This document shows, piece after piece, positions 1 to 5,752 of a stretch of DNA of 8,093 nt. The position numbers were made by a program, and so were the translations under genes. The DNA comes from Actinomycetota bacterium (GTDB taxonomy: Bacteria > Actinomycetota > Thermoleophilia > Gaiellales > Gaiellaceae). The notes beneath the pieces are model-generated. The model was given only the letters and a program-made list of their open reading frames with translations, did not search any database and was not told the origin of the DNA. The stretch is from assembly GCA_013816275.1 (NCBI GenBank), contig JACDER010000054.1, positions 1 to 8,093 on the forward strand, given 5' to 3'. Within the stretch, counting starts at the first letter, position 1, and the number at the start of each line of letters is the position of its first letter.

Positions 1-296
<296 letters not shown>

Positions 297-300
<4 letters not shown>

Positions 301-1094
301 GCGTCGAGTCTAGTCCCGGACTCCGAGAGCCTCGCGATCGCGGCCAGCCCCTCCCCGCCGAGATCGACGCTGAACTCGTTCACGTACAGAGCGATGTGGG
401 CGTCGCAGACCTCGTCCGAGAGCTCCTGCGAATGCTCGCGCACGTAGTCGCGGCTCTCCTCGGGATGGGCGAACGCATACTCGACCGAAGCGCGAATCGC
501 TGTCTCGGCGGCCGCGACCGTCTCCCCGGGCAGCTCCGCCCGTGCATAGATCCCCGCGAGCGGAACCGGAAGGCCGGTCTCGCCCTCCCACCAGTCCCCG
601 AGATCGGCGACCGACACGAGGCCGTGCTCGCCGTAGGTGAACCGGCTCTCGTGGATGATCAGGCCGGCATCGACCTCGCCGGCGGCGACGGCGGAGAGGA
701 TGCGGTCGTAGCGGAGCTCCACCACCTCTCCGAGGTCCGGAGCCGCGAGTCGCAGGAGCAGGAACGCGGTGGTGTCGTAGCCCGGAATGGCGACCCGCCC
801 GGTGGCCGCCTCGCCCAGTTCCGCAGCTGCGCGGGCGACGACGAGGGGGCCGACCCCGTGCCCGAGAGCAGCGCCGCTTCGCAGCAGCCGGTAGCGGTCG
901 CCCACCGCGGTCGCCGCACCGAAGCTGAGCTTGGTCAGGTCGATGTCGCCGGAGCGTGCCCGCCGGTTCAGCTCCCCGATATCGAGTAGCACCGGCTCGA
1001 CTGTGAACGGCGCGTCGACGAGGCCGTGGACGAGCGCGTGGAAGGCAAAGGTGTCGTTGGGGCAGGGCGAGAAACCGAAGGTCAGCTGGCCCAC
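297..1094 (-). CDS. mqnD: 1,4-dihydroxy-6-naphthoate synthase (MqnD), futalosine pathway of menaquinone synthesis
   Basis: MqnD converts cyclic dehypoxanthinyl futalosine to 1,4-dihydroxy-6-naphthoate, a cytoplasmic step of the menaquinone route that does not use MenFDHCEB. The 265-aa product has the family's periplasmic-binding-protein-like fold signatures: SPCPNDT at residues 9-15, [17 protein letters not shown] at 41-57, HGVGPLVV at 79-86, IPGYDTTA at 103-110, and [11 protein letters not shown] at 144-154, whose His148 matches the catalytic His of characterised MqnD. The start is taken as GTG at 1094-1092, which immediately precedes the conserved GFSPCPND block and has GAGGAG 8 nt upstream. 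A longer upstream frame exists but is only the out-of-frame reading of mqnB. The gene overlaps mqnB by 13 bp and the thiolase by 4 bp, so it is expected to be co-translated with both. Length is normal for the family. Confidence 0.95.
307..312 (-). promoter_or_regulatory. Candidate -10 (TAGACT) for a leaderless thiolase mRNA, inside mqnD
   Basis: TAGACT on the minus strand ends exactly 6 nt before the thiolase GTG. This is the spacing at which actinobacterial -10 hexamers (TANNNT) place the +1 on the start codon. The same hexamer and spacing recur at other starts in this window. No -35 was identified. It lies within the last codons of mqnD, so it would be an internal operon promoter. Confidence 0.5.
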
Positions 1095-1636
1095 GCGCGC
1101 AGCTCCTCGAGGAGTGGCGGGACGATCTCGGCCAGGCGCCCCAGAGCGTCGTCGATCCGCCACAGGCCGCGATCTGCATCTTCGGGACGGTTTGAGATCG
1201 TCCGGACCTCCACCGCCGGCACGCCGGCCAGCTCGGCCGCCCGCAGCACCGAGAAGCCCTCCATCGCCTCCACCTCGCAGGCGCTTCCGCCCCCGACCCG
1301 GCCGCATGTGGCGATCGGCAGGACATGTGCGTCCGGGAGCGCCCGCCGGGCCGCCTCGACCAGCTCCGCCGACGGAGAGGCGCGTTCGACCCTCGGAAGA
1401 GTCGAGGCGGCATCGACGATGTCGCAGTAGAGCGCTTCGGCGCCGATCACCACCGAGCCCGGCTCCAGCTCCGGAGCGCCGGCGATACCGACGTGCAGGA
1501 CGGCATCGGGCCGGGCCTGAGCGAGAGCCGAAGCAGTCGAGATCGCGGCTTCCACCGGCCCGATGCCACAGAGGAGCGTGTCTGCCCCTTTGACCGAGGC
1601 GAGCTCGCGTTCGGTGGCAGCGACGACGAGGATCAT
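1082..1636 (-). CDS. mqnB: Futalosine hydrolase (MqnB)
   Basis: MqnB removes the base from futalosine (or aminodeoxyfutalosine), giving dehypoxanthine futalosine for the next menaquinone step. The 184-aa product is a PNP/UDP/MTA nucleosidase-fold protein: MILVVAATERELASV at the N-terminus, GIGPVEAA at 24-31, HVGIAGA at 48-54, EAMEGF at 123-128 (the substrate-binding Glu region) and EVRTISNR at 143-150, the SN-containing motif typical of futalosine hydrolases where MTA/SAH nucleosidases have SD. It is somewhat shorter than the best-studied homologues, with gaps but no broken motif. The ATG start lies 26 bp from the divergent regulator gene. A weak AAGG, and a weak -10-like CAAGGT 6 nt before the ATG, are the only initiation signals seen. 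It is followed by mqnD with a 13-bp overlap. Confidence 0.92.
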   Translation of the reverse strand: MILVVAATERELASVKGADTLLCGIGPVEAAISTASALAQARPDAVLHVGIAGAPELEPGSVVIGAEALYCDIVDAASTLPRVERASPSAELVEAARRALPDAHVLPIATCGRVGGGSACEVEAMEGFSVLRAAELAGVPAVEVRTISNRPEDADRGLWRIDDALGRLAEIVPPLLEELRAWAS

Positions 1637-1653
1637 GGTTGAACCTTGCCTAA
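1635..1653 (-). promoter_or_regulatory. Degenerate DtxR/IdeR-box-like sequence in the mqnB-dtxR spacer
   Basis: Read on the minus strand, the 19 bases beginning TTAGGCAAGG match the DtxR/IdeR operator consensus TTAGGTTAGSCTAACCTAA at 12 of 19 positions by hand alignment. The left half is good and the right half poor. It overlaps the -10 of the regulator gene and the start codon of mqnB, so binding could repress either gene. This is an inference from position plus partial match only. Confidence 0.3.
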
Positions 1654-1656
1654 ACT
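1651..1656 (+). promoter_or_regulatory. Candidate -10 (TAAACT) for leaderless dtxR-family gene
   Basis: TAAACT ends 6 nt before the ATG at 1663, and no Shine-Dalgarno sequence lies between them. This is consistent with a leaderless transcript whose +1 is at or near the ATG. The whole divergent spacer to mqnB is 26 bp, so the promoter reaches back into the 5' end of mqnB. Confidence 0.55.
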
Positions 1657-1662
1657 CCGGCC

Positions 1663-2313
1663 ATGGCGGACGAGGCGGCGCTCAGCGACGCCATCCAGGA
1701 CTATCTCAAGGAGATCTACAAGCTCAGGACGGACGGCGGCAAGGTGACGACGACCGCGCTCGCCAGGCGCCTGCGCGTCTCCCCGGCCTCCGTCAGCGCC
1801 ATGGTCAAGAAGCTCGCAGCGCTCGGTCTCGCCGAGCACGTCCCCTATCGCGGCGTCGACCTCACGCCCGCGGGCGAGCGGGTCGCCCTCGAGGTCGTCC
1901 GCCACCATCGCCTGCTGGAGCTCTACCTCGCCGAGACCCTCGGCATCGCGGTCGAGTCGGTACACGCCGAGGCCGACCGGCTCGAGCACGTGCTCTCGGA
2001 CGAGCTCGAGGCCCGCATCGACAGCGCCCTCGGCTATCCGACCCACGATCCGCACGGCGACCCGATCCCGGACGCGCAGCTCCAGATGCAGGCCGAGCGG
2101 GAGGTGCGGCCGCTCTCGGCACTCGGAGCGGGAGAGGAGGCCACGGTGCTTCGAGTCCCGGACGACGACGAGCTCCTGCCGAAGCTGTCCAGCCTCGGAC
2201 TGGTGCCCGGCCGGACGATCGTGGTCAAGAAGCTGCGACCGTTCACGATCGCGATCGAGGGGGTCGATCGCGTGGTGCCGCGGAAGCTCGCGGACGCAGT
2301 CGGAGTCGGTTGA
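1663..2313 (+). CDS. DtxR/MntR-family metal-dependent transcriptional regulator with C-terminal FeoA/SH3-like domain
   Basis: A cytoplasmic metalloregulator of 216 aa in the usual three-part DtxR layout. The N-terminal winged helix-turn-helix spans about residues 10-70, with SPASVSAMVKKL as recognition helix. The dimerisation and metal-binding domain spans about 75-140 (HHRLLELYLAETLG at 81-94, HAEADRLEHVLS at 101-112). The FeoA/SH3-like domain spans about 147-216. Ancillary-site ligands align as His82, Glu86 and His101. In the primary site Glu108 and His109 are kept, but the DtxR Met10 position is Asp13 and the Cys102 position is Asp105. Acidic residues at these places are typical of Mn-sensing MntR proteins, so Mn(II) is a plausible co-repressor. 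The start is ATG preceded by a leaderless -10. The gene is divergent from mqnB, and its last 71 bp overlap the convergent aldolase gene. Family assignment is firm; metal and targets are inferred. Confidence 0.93.
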   Translation: MADEAALSDAIQDYLKEIYKLRTDGGKVTTTALARRLRVSPASVSAMVKKLAALGLAEHVPYRGVDLTPAGERVALEVVRHHRLLELYLAETLGIAVESVHAEADRLEHVLSDELEARIDSALGYPTHDPHGDPIPDAQLQMQAEREVRPLSALGAGEEATVLRVPDDDELLPKLSSLGLVPGRTIVVKKLRPFTIAIEGVDRVVPRKLADAVGVG

Positions 2314-2917
2314 GCCGGACGAGCTCCTCCGAAGGAAGCAGCGCCGGCTCGCCGAGTTGCCGCGCGATCGCGTAGACCTGCGCGGCCTCCTCGACGGCGA
2401 AGGCGCAGCGGAGCGCCTCCTCGAGGGAGCGCCCGAGGCACACCGGTCCGTGGCTACGCACGATCGCGGCCCAGGCATCGCCGGCTGACAGCACCGCCTC
2501 CCCCATCGCGCGCTCCCCGGTTGGGGCATAGGAAACGACGGGGATCGGCCCCCCGACTGCGGCCGCCTGCTCGGCCAGCACGACGGGGATCTCGTCGAGG
2601 ACCGAGGCGAGAGCCGTGGCGTACGGCGAGTGCGTGTGCACGACCGCGGCCGCCTCGGGCCGTCCCGACTGGATGGTGAGATGCATCGGGAGCTCGACGC
2701 TCGGGGCGGCGCCCTCGATCAGCTCACCTTCAGGGTCGACGACGGAGACGTCCTCGGGACGCATCCGGTCGTACGAGATCGACGTGGGAGAGACGGCGAT
2801 CAGCCCGCTCTGCGGGTCGCGGGCGCTGACGTTCCCGGACGTGCCGGTGACGAGGCCGCCCGCCTCCAGCCGCCGCAGGACGTCGACGACCTCTGCCCGG
2901 AGCTCGGCGATCTTCAA
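2243..2917 (-). CDS. Class II aldolase/adducin-family protein (fuculose-phosphate-aldolase-like)
   Basis: A Zn-dependent cytoplasmic aldolase or dehydratase of 224 aa. Visible family features are GTSGNVSAR at residues 25-33 (phosphate/substrate loop), the catalytic Glu75 in SVELPMH, the zinc ligands His94 and His96 in HTHSPYA, and His156 in SHGPVCLG. These line up closely with Glu73, His92, His94 and His155 of L-fuculose-1-phosphate aldolase. The substrate cannot be read from sequence: fuculose-, ribulose- or 5-deoxyribulose-phosphate aldolase and methylthioribulose-phosphate dehydratase all belong here. The start is taken as TTG at 2917-2915, overlapping the stop of the upstream unknown gene as TTGA, which indicates coupling. 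The last ~24 residues are Arg/Pro/Ser-rich and antisense to the end of the DtxR-family gene, so they are probably a non-conserved tail. Confidence 0.9.
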   Translation of the reverse strand: MKIAELRAEVVDVLRRLEAGGLVTGTSGNVSARDPQSGLIAVSPTSISYDRMRPEDVSVVDPEGELIEGAAPSVELPMHLTIQSGRPEAAAVVHTHSPYATALASVLDEIPVVLAEQAAAVGGPIPVVSYAPTGERAMGEAVLSAGDAWAAIVRSHGPVCLGRSLEEALRCAFAVEEAAQVYAIARQLGEPALLPSEELVRLNRLRLRPRASAAPRDRPPRSRS

Positions 2918-3258
2918 CGCCGGCCGAAGAACCAGCGCTCGAGCGGCTTGAGCAGCTCCTCGCGGATGAACGGGCGCACATGCTCGGACCGTCCGTCCTG
3001 CTCGGACACGCGGAGATCGTCCTCTACGGTCGTGTTTGCCACCTCGAGGGCGTCCTGCAGCTCGTGTCCCTCGAACACGTAGTCCTCCATCCGGGGCTCA
3101 TCGCTCGGTCGGTGCTGAGGATTGACGCAGCGCCCAACAGCCCAGAGACCCCCGGCCCGGCGCTCGATCCAGATCACGATCCGCTCGGGCGCGCCGGAGT
3201 CGTCGACCCCATTGACCTCGCGCTCTGCGAACCGGCCGGCGTTCGCCCTCCGCTTCAC
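2914..3258 (-). CDS. Unknown 114-aa protein, coupled to the aldolase gene
   Basis: Not recognised. The product has no signal peptide or membrane segment. After a basic N-terminus (KRRANAGRF) comes a likely beta-hairpin (residues 26-44, ERIVIWIERRAGGLWAVG), a single Cys44 in RCVNPQHR, an acidic middle with EDYVFEGHELQDALEVAN (58-75) that looks like strand plus helix, and a basic/aromatic C-terminus (LLKPLERWFFGRR). The start is GTG at 3258-3256: a TAGAGT hexamer ends 6 nt before it and there is no Shine-Dalgarno sequence, so a leaderless start is likely. Its stop overlaps the aldolase TTG start (TTGA). The coding call rests on the tight operon position and the promoter placement rather than on homology. 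Confidence 0.72.
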   Translation of the reverse strand: MKRRANAGRFAEREVNGVDDSGAPERIVIWIERRAGGLWAVGRCVNPQHRPSDEPRMEDYVFEGHELQDALEVANTTVEDDLRVSEQDGRSEHVRPFIREELLKPLERWFFGRR

Positions 3259-3263
3259 GCGTT

Positions 3264-3270
3264 TACTCTA
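3264..3270. promoter_or_regulatory. Back-to-back -10 elements (TACTCTA) serving two divergent leaderless genes
   Basis: On the plus strand TACTCT (3264-3269) ends 6 nt before the GTG at 3276. On the minus strand TAGAGT (3270-3265) ends 6 nt before the GTG at 3258. The two hexamers overlap by five bases, and the whole intergenic distance is 17 bp. Neither start has a Shine-Dalgarno sequence. This is what a shared bidirectional promoter with two leaderless mRNAs would look like. Confidence 0.55.
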
Positions 3271-3275
3271 TCGCC

Positions 3276-3533
3276 GTGGGCAAGCTCTCGAACCTCTTCC
3301 GGAATCCATTTTCCTTCCTCGGCGCCACGTCGGCGAAGGAGGAGCGGCTCGCGGCCTACGTGATCCGCGAGCATGACCGAGGGCGGCCCTTGGCGGAGAT
3401 CCTGGACGATCCGTACATCCGGAACCGGGCGACCGACCAGGAGCGGGCTCGGATCCTGGACCGCCCCGAAGTGGTCCGCGCGATCGGCGAGGACATCGTG
3501 GAGGGAGTCCGCGCCGACATGGGTCAGAGGTAG
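3276..3533 (+). CDS. Small unknown protein, 85 aa
   Basis: No function recognised. The product is a soluble, largely helical protein. An N-terminal amphipathic/hydrophobic stretch (GKLSNLFRNPFSFLG, residues 2-16) is followed by three likely helices: KEERLAAYVIREHDRGRPLAE (21-41), a DDPYIRN turn (44-50), TDQERARILDRPEVVRAIG (53-71) and EDIVEGVRADM (72-82). The ILDDPYIRNR segment followed by a short ER-rich helix looks like a conserved compact fold rather than a random frame. The start is GTG, 6 nt after a TACTCT hexamer, so a leaderless mRNA is likely. The gene ends 9 bp from the convergent stop of the ornithine-cyclodeaminase-family gene. The alternative, that it is spurious, is unlikely given the precise promoter spacing and ordinary composition. 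Confidence 0.75.
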   Translation: MGKLSNLFRNPFSFLGATSAKEERLAAYVIREHDRGRPLAEILDDPYIRNRATDQERARILDRPEVVRAIGEDIVEGVRADMGQR

Positions 3534-3542
3534 GGCCTCCTT

Positions 3543-4466
3543 TTACAGCTGAAGCCCGATGCCGCGCTCGCGCGCGCGCGCGACGGCCAGGGCTCCGATC
3601 GCGACATCCCAGGCGGCGAGCCCGTTCGACTTGAACACGATCACGTCCTCACTCGACTGACGGCCCTCGAGCTCACCGGCGACGACCTCTTGTAGCTCGT
3701 GCACCTCGAGCCAGTCGAGAACGCCGTGCTCGACCGGCTCGACCAGATCACCCGATTCGTTCCTCGCCTGTTCCCGTGAGTCGCAGCACACGAATGCAGC
3801 GCGCTGGAGGACGACGTCGTCGAGCTCGCGAGCGTTTCGCCGGTTCGCGCCCATCGCGCAGACGAGCGCGCCGGGCTGGAGCCACTCGCCACGCAGGACG
3901 GGATCGCGGGACGTGGTCGCGGTGACGACGATGTCCTGTTCTGCGGCATCGCTGTGGCTCTCCCCCGGCTCGGCGCGGGTCCGCTCGCAAAAGGAGGAAA
4001 GCCGCTCCGGCGTCCGGCAGTAGGCGACGACTCGCTCGATCGACGGCAGGGCCGCGCGGATGCACGCGACCTGGCTCTCGGCCTGCCAGCCGCACCCGAT
4101 CACGCCCAGCGAGCGGGCGCCCGGCTTCGCGAGATACCGCCCCGCCACGCCGCTCGCCGCGCCCGTGCGCAGCTGTCCGAGCCGGTCGGCCTCGATCACA
4201 GCAACCGTCTCTCCCGCGGCGAAGAGGCTGACGACGAAGGTCGCGCCGTCCTGCGAGGCGAGATAGGTCTTCGATCCGGCCAGGCCAAGCTCTGCGTCGG
4301 CCGCGGCCATCACGGCGAGCGCGCCGTCCGGCATCCGAAGCCGCAGGCGCGGCATGTTCTCGATCGCACCGCGGGCCAGCCGGTGGAAGCACTCCTCGAT
4401 CGCGTCCACCGCCTCTCCGGGCTCGAGCAGGCCGTCGACGTCCTCTTCCTTCAGGTACAGCGGCAA
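3543..4466 (-). CDS. Ornithine cyclodeaminase / mu-crystallin family NAD(P)-dependent protein
   Basis: A cytoplasmic NAD(P)-binding enzyme of the OCD/mu-crystallin superfamily, whose members include ornithine cyclodeaminase, alanine dehydrogenase and ketimine reductases. Numbered from the proposed start, there is an N-terminal [20 protein letters not shown] (3-22), SKTY at 65-68, the conserved [14 protein letters not shown] at 100-113, the Rossmann loop [12 protein letters not shown] at 121-132, [13 protein letters not shown] in the second half, and [12 protein letters not shown] near the C-terminus. The start is taken as TTG at 4466-4464: it matches the usual family N-terminus and lies 7 nt after a TAGACT -10. 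The longest frame starts at GTG 4487, directly after an in-frame TAG, and would add seven residues. Either way no Shine-Dalgarno sequence is present. At 307 aa the length is normal. Exact substrate unknown. Confidence 0.9.
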   Translation of the reverse strand: MPLYLKEEDVDGLLEPGEAVDAIEECFHRLARGAIENMPRLRLRMPDGALAVMAAADAELGLAGSKTYLASQDGATFVVSLFAAGETVAVIEADRLGQLRTGAASGVAGRYLAKPGARSLGVIGCGWQAESQVACIRAALPSIERVVAYCRTPERLSSFCERTRAEPGESHSDAAEQDIVVTATTSRDPVLRGEWLQPGALVCAMGANRRNARELDDVVLQRAAFVCCDSREQARNESGDLVEPVEHGVLDWLEVHELQEVVAGELEGRQSSEDVIVFKSNGLAAWDVAIGALAVARARERGIGLQL

Positions 4467-4473
4467 GCAGATG

Positions 4474-4479
4474 AGTCTA
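4474..4479 (-). promoter_or_regulatory. Candidate -10 (TAGACT) for the OCD-family gene
   Basis: TAGACT on the minus strand ends 7 nt before the TTG at 4466, implying a leaderless mRNA that starts at or next to that codon. If this promoter is real, the upstream GTG at 4487 would be outside the transcript, which decides between the two candidate starts. Confidence 0.5.
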
Positions 4480-4486
4480 AAGAGCA

Positions 4487-4530
4487 CCTAACGGAACGGA
4501 GCACGGGCAGCGCGTGGCCATCCCGTTAGG
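4487..4530 (-). terminator. Inverted repeat CCTAACGG...CCGTTAGG between DUF421 gene and OCD gene
   Basis: A perfect 8-bp inverted repeat (4487-4494 and 4523-4530) encloses 28 nt that can themselves form a small CACG/CGTG stem. It begins 3 bp after the DUF421 stop and is followed on the minus strand by TGCTCTTTA, so it may terminate the upstream operon. The same repeat also surrounds the expected -35 position of the OCD promoter, so an operator is an equal alternative. There is no long U-tract. Confidence 0.45.
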
Positions 4531-4533
4531 CGC

Positions 4534-4980
4534 TTACGAGGACTTCTTCGGGATGAAGCTGATCCGCCCCGACGTCTCGAGCACGGCCCAGGCAATGTCG
4601 TCGAGCGACGCGATCTGCTCGAGCCGCGCCGCTTGGGCGAGCTCCTCCACGGCGATCCGCTCCCGCTTGAGATTCGCCTCGATCACGTTTCCATCCTGGA
4701 CGACCACGATCGGATAGCCCTCGAGCACGGGCCGAAGCCGCTTGAACTTGAAGTTCAGATAGGAGGTTCCGACCTGAAGCGCTGCGAAGGTTCCGACCGC
4801 GATCATCGCTCCGGTCACCGAGTAGTCGCTCTGCGTCAGCCCCTGCTGGAGGGCGTCGCCGATGATGATGAGCAGGACGAGGTCGAAGGGTTGCAGCGAC
4901 GACAGCTCCCGACGACCAGCCAGACGCATGAGCAGGAAGACGAAGACGTAGAGGACGACTGCTCGGATTGCGATATCCAT
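4534..4980 (-). CDS. DUF421-family membrane protein (YetF-like)
   Basis: A small inner-membrane protein of 148 aa with the DUF421 layout. Three hydrophobic segments lie at residues 3-21, 32-48 and 54-74, followed by a cytosolic alpha/beta tail. The family signature GRRELSSLQPFDLVLLIIIGD (residues 22-42) is clear, as is the tail GYPIVVVQDGNVIEANL (88-104) and the ending DDIAWAVLETSGRISFIPK. The function of the family is not established; in Bacillus, relatives are linked to spore coat and membrane phenotypes. The ATG is 3 nt after the stop of the upstream membrane-anchored gene, with little Shine-Dalgarno sequence, so translation is probably coupled. Length is at the short end of the family but the tail looks complete. 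Confidence 0.92.
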   Translation of the reverse strand: MDIAIRAVVLYVFVFLLMRLAGRRELSSLQPFDLVLLIIIGDALQQGLTQSDYSVTGAMIAVGTFAALQVGTSYLNFKFKRLRPVLEGYPIVVVQDGNVIEANLKRERIAVEELAQAARLEQIASLDDIAWAVLETSGRISFIPKKSS

Positions 4981-4983
4981 GGC

Positions 4984-5508
4984 TCAGGGAAAGATCGTCA
5001 CGTCGCGTCGGGAAGTGAGCAGGAGGGTCTTGCCGTCGAAGACCTGCGTCTCCTCGGTGCGCATGCCGAAGGTCGTGGGGTTCACCTGCATCTGGAGATA
5101 GAGGGAGTACGTCTGGCCCTGGGGAATGTGGCCGAGGTCGAACGAGAGCCGGCCGTCCTTGCTGGCCTCGCCGACGGGCGAGGGCTCGATCGTGTTGAAC
5201 GTGATGCCCTCGATCCACTCCGGGGAGAGGACGACGATCGCATCCTTGATCTCCTGGGAGGCGATGATCCTCAACCGCGTCTCGAAGGTGAGGCCGCTGC
5301 GCAGCGAGGTCGGAGAGTGGATCGTCAGCGTCGCCGCCGGGACGGCCATCTCGGAGGTCGAAGAGCGCTGGCCGAACACGTTCGCGAGGGCGGCGACGAT
5401 GAACGCGGTGAGGAGGAGGAACAGCGTCCGCCGGACCCACAGCTCCTTCGACCGCTTCGCAAGGTAGCGATCCCGTTTGAGGACGATGGTGTCCGGGATC
5501 TCCGCCAC
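4984..5508 (-). CDS. Unknown membrane-anchored protein with beta-rich exposed domain, operon partner of DUF421 protein
   Basis: Not recognised. The 174-aa product has a basic cytosolic N-terminus (about residues 1-27), one membrane span (28-45, TLFLLLTAFIVAALANVF) preceded by arginines, so the C-terminus is predicted outside, and then about 125 residues rich in alternating hydrophobic strands. These include LTIHSPTSLRSGLTFETRLR, DAIVVLSPEWIEGITFN, GRLSFDLGHIPQGQTYSLYL and RRDVTIFP at the end. This looks like a single immunoglobulin-like or CARDB-like beta-sandwich. There are no cysteines or obvious catalytic residues, so a binding or structural role with the DUF421 protein is more likely than enzymatic activity. 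The start is GTG at 5508-5506 with GAAAGGGG 4 nt upstream as RBS. The stop is 3 nt before the DUF421 ATG. Confidence 0.82.
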   Translation of the reverse strand: MAEIPDTIVLKRDRYLAKRSKELWVRRTLFLLLTAFIVAALANVFGQRSSTSEMAVPAATLTIHSPTSLRSGLTFETRLRIIASQEIKDAIVVLSPEWIEGITFNTIEPSPVGEASKDGRLSFDLGHIPQGQTYSLYLQMQVNPTTFGMRTEETQVFDGKTLLLTSRRDVTIFP

Positions 5509-5548
5509 GCGGCCCCTTTCGGCGGAAGGCGGAATGCTCCTGCGCGGC

Positions 5549-5567
5549 TAGGCTGCGCGGCTAGACT
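5549..5567 (+). promoter_or_regulatory. tRNA promoter: tandem -10 hexamers TAGGCT and TAGACT on a 13-bp direct repeat
   Basis: The sequence TGCGCGGCTAG occurs twice at a 13-bp period (5541-5551 and 5554-5564), each copy leading into a TANNNT hexamer: TAGGCT at 5549-5554 and TAGACT at 5562-5567. The second places the +1 near 5574, a few bases before the mature tRNA 5' end at 5578. The duplication gives two possible start sites. Confidence 0.5.
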
Positions 5568-5577
5568 GGGCGGCCCG

Positions 5578-5650
5578 GCGCCCGTAGCTCAGGGGATAGA
5601 GCGCTGCCCTGCGGAGGCAGAGGTCGCAAGTTCGAATCTTGCCGGGCGCA
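5578..5650 (+). tRNA. tRNA-Arg, anticodon GCG
   Basis: A complete 73-nt cloverleaf. The acceptor stem is GCGCCCG (5578-5584) with CGGGCGC (5643-5649) and discriminator A (5650). The D arm is GCUC/GAGC (5587-5590, 5599-5602) with loop AGGGGAUA. The anticodon stem is CUGCC/GGCAG (5604-5608, 5616-5620) with loop CUGCGGA, giving anticodon GCG at 5611-5613. The variable loop is AGGUC, and the T arm is GCAAG/CUUGC around UUCGAAU. Arg identity is supported by the GCG anticodon and by A20 in the D loop. CCA is not encoded. The anticodon reads CGC and, by wobble, CGU. It differs from the usual bacterial ACG (read as ICG). Confidence 0.95.
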
Positions 5651-5656
5651 TAACCG

Positions 5657-5698
5657 CCCGAAATCCGCCCGCGCTCCGCGCGGGCATGCGATTTCGGG
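5657..5698 (+). terminator. Long hairpin just after tRNA-Arg
   Basis: CCCGAAATC (5657-5665) pairs with GATTTCGGG (5690-5698), and inside it GCCCGCGC (5667-5674) pairs with GCGCGGGC (5678-5685) around a 3-nt loop. That is 17 bp of stem with one small asymmetric bulge. It starts 7 nt after the tRNA and is likely the tRNA terminator or processing hairpin. A U-tract is missing, as is common in high-GC actinobacteria. Confidence 0.6.
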
Positions 5699-5723
5699 AG
5701 AGAGGCGTCGGATACGAGCGGTT

Positions 5724-5752
5724 GCGTGCGCGCACGGGTGAAGCCCGCACGC
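5724..5752. repeat. GC-rich palindromes upstream of the SRPBCC gene
   Basis: CGTGCGCGCACG (5725-5736) is a perfect 12-bp palindrome, and GCGTGCG (5724-5730) can alternatively pair with CGCACGC (5746-5752). They lie about 70-100 bp before the SRPBCC start in an otherwise featureless 173-bp gap after the tRNA. They may be an operator, but simple GC-rich composition could also explain them. Tandem CCAGT units (5765-5777) follow. Confidence 0.25.

Noticed and set aside
396..989. 197-codon plus-strand frame opposite mqnD
   Set aside because: Shadow of a confidently identified gene, with no recognisable domain.
1095..1307. Longer mqnD reading frame
   Set aside because: It overlaps mqnB completely and is Gly/Arg-rich with no homology; the GTG at 1094 directly precedes the conserved MqnD block and has an RBS.
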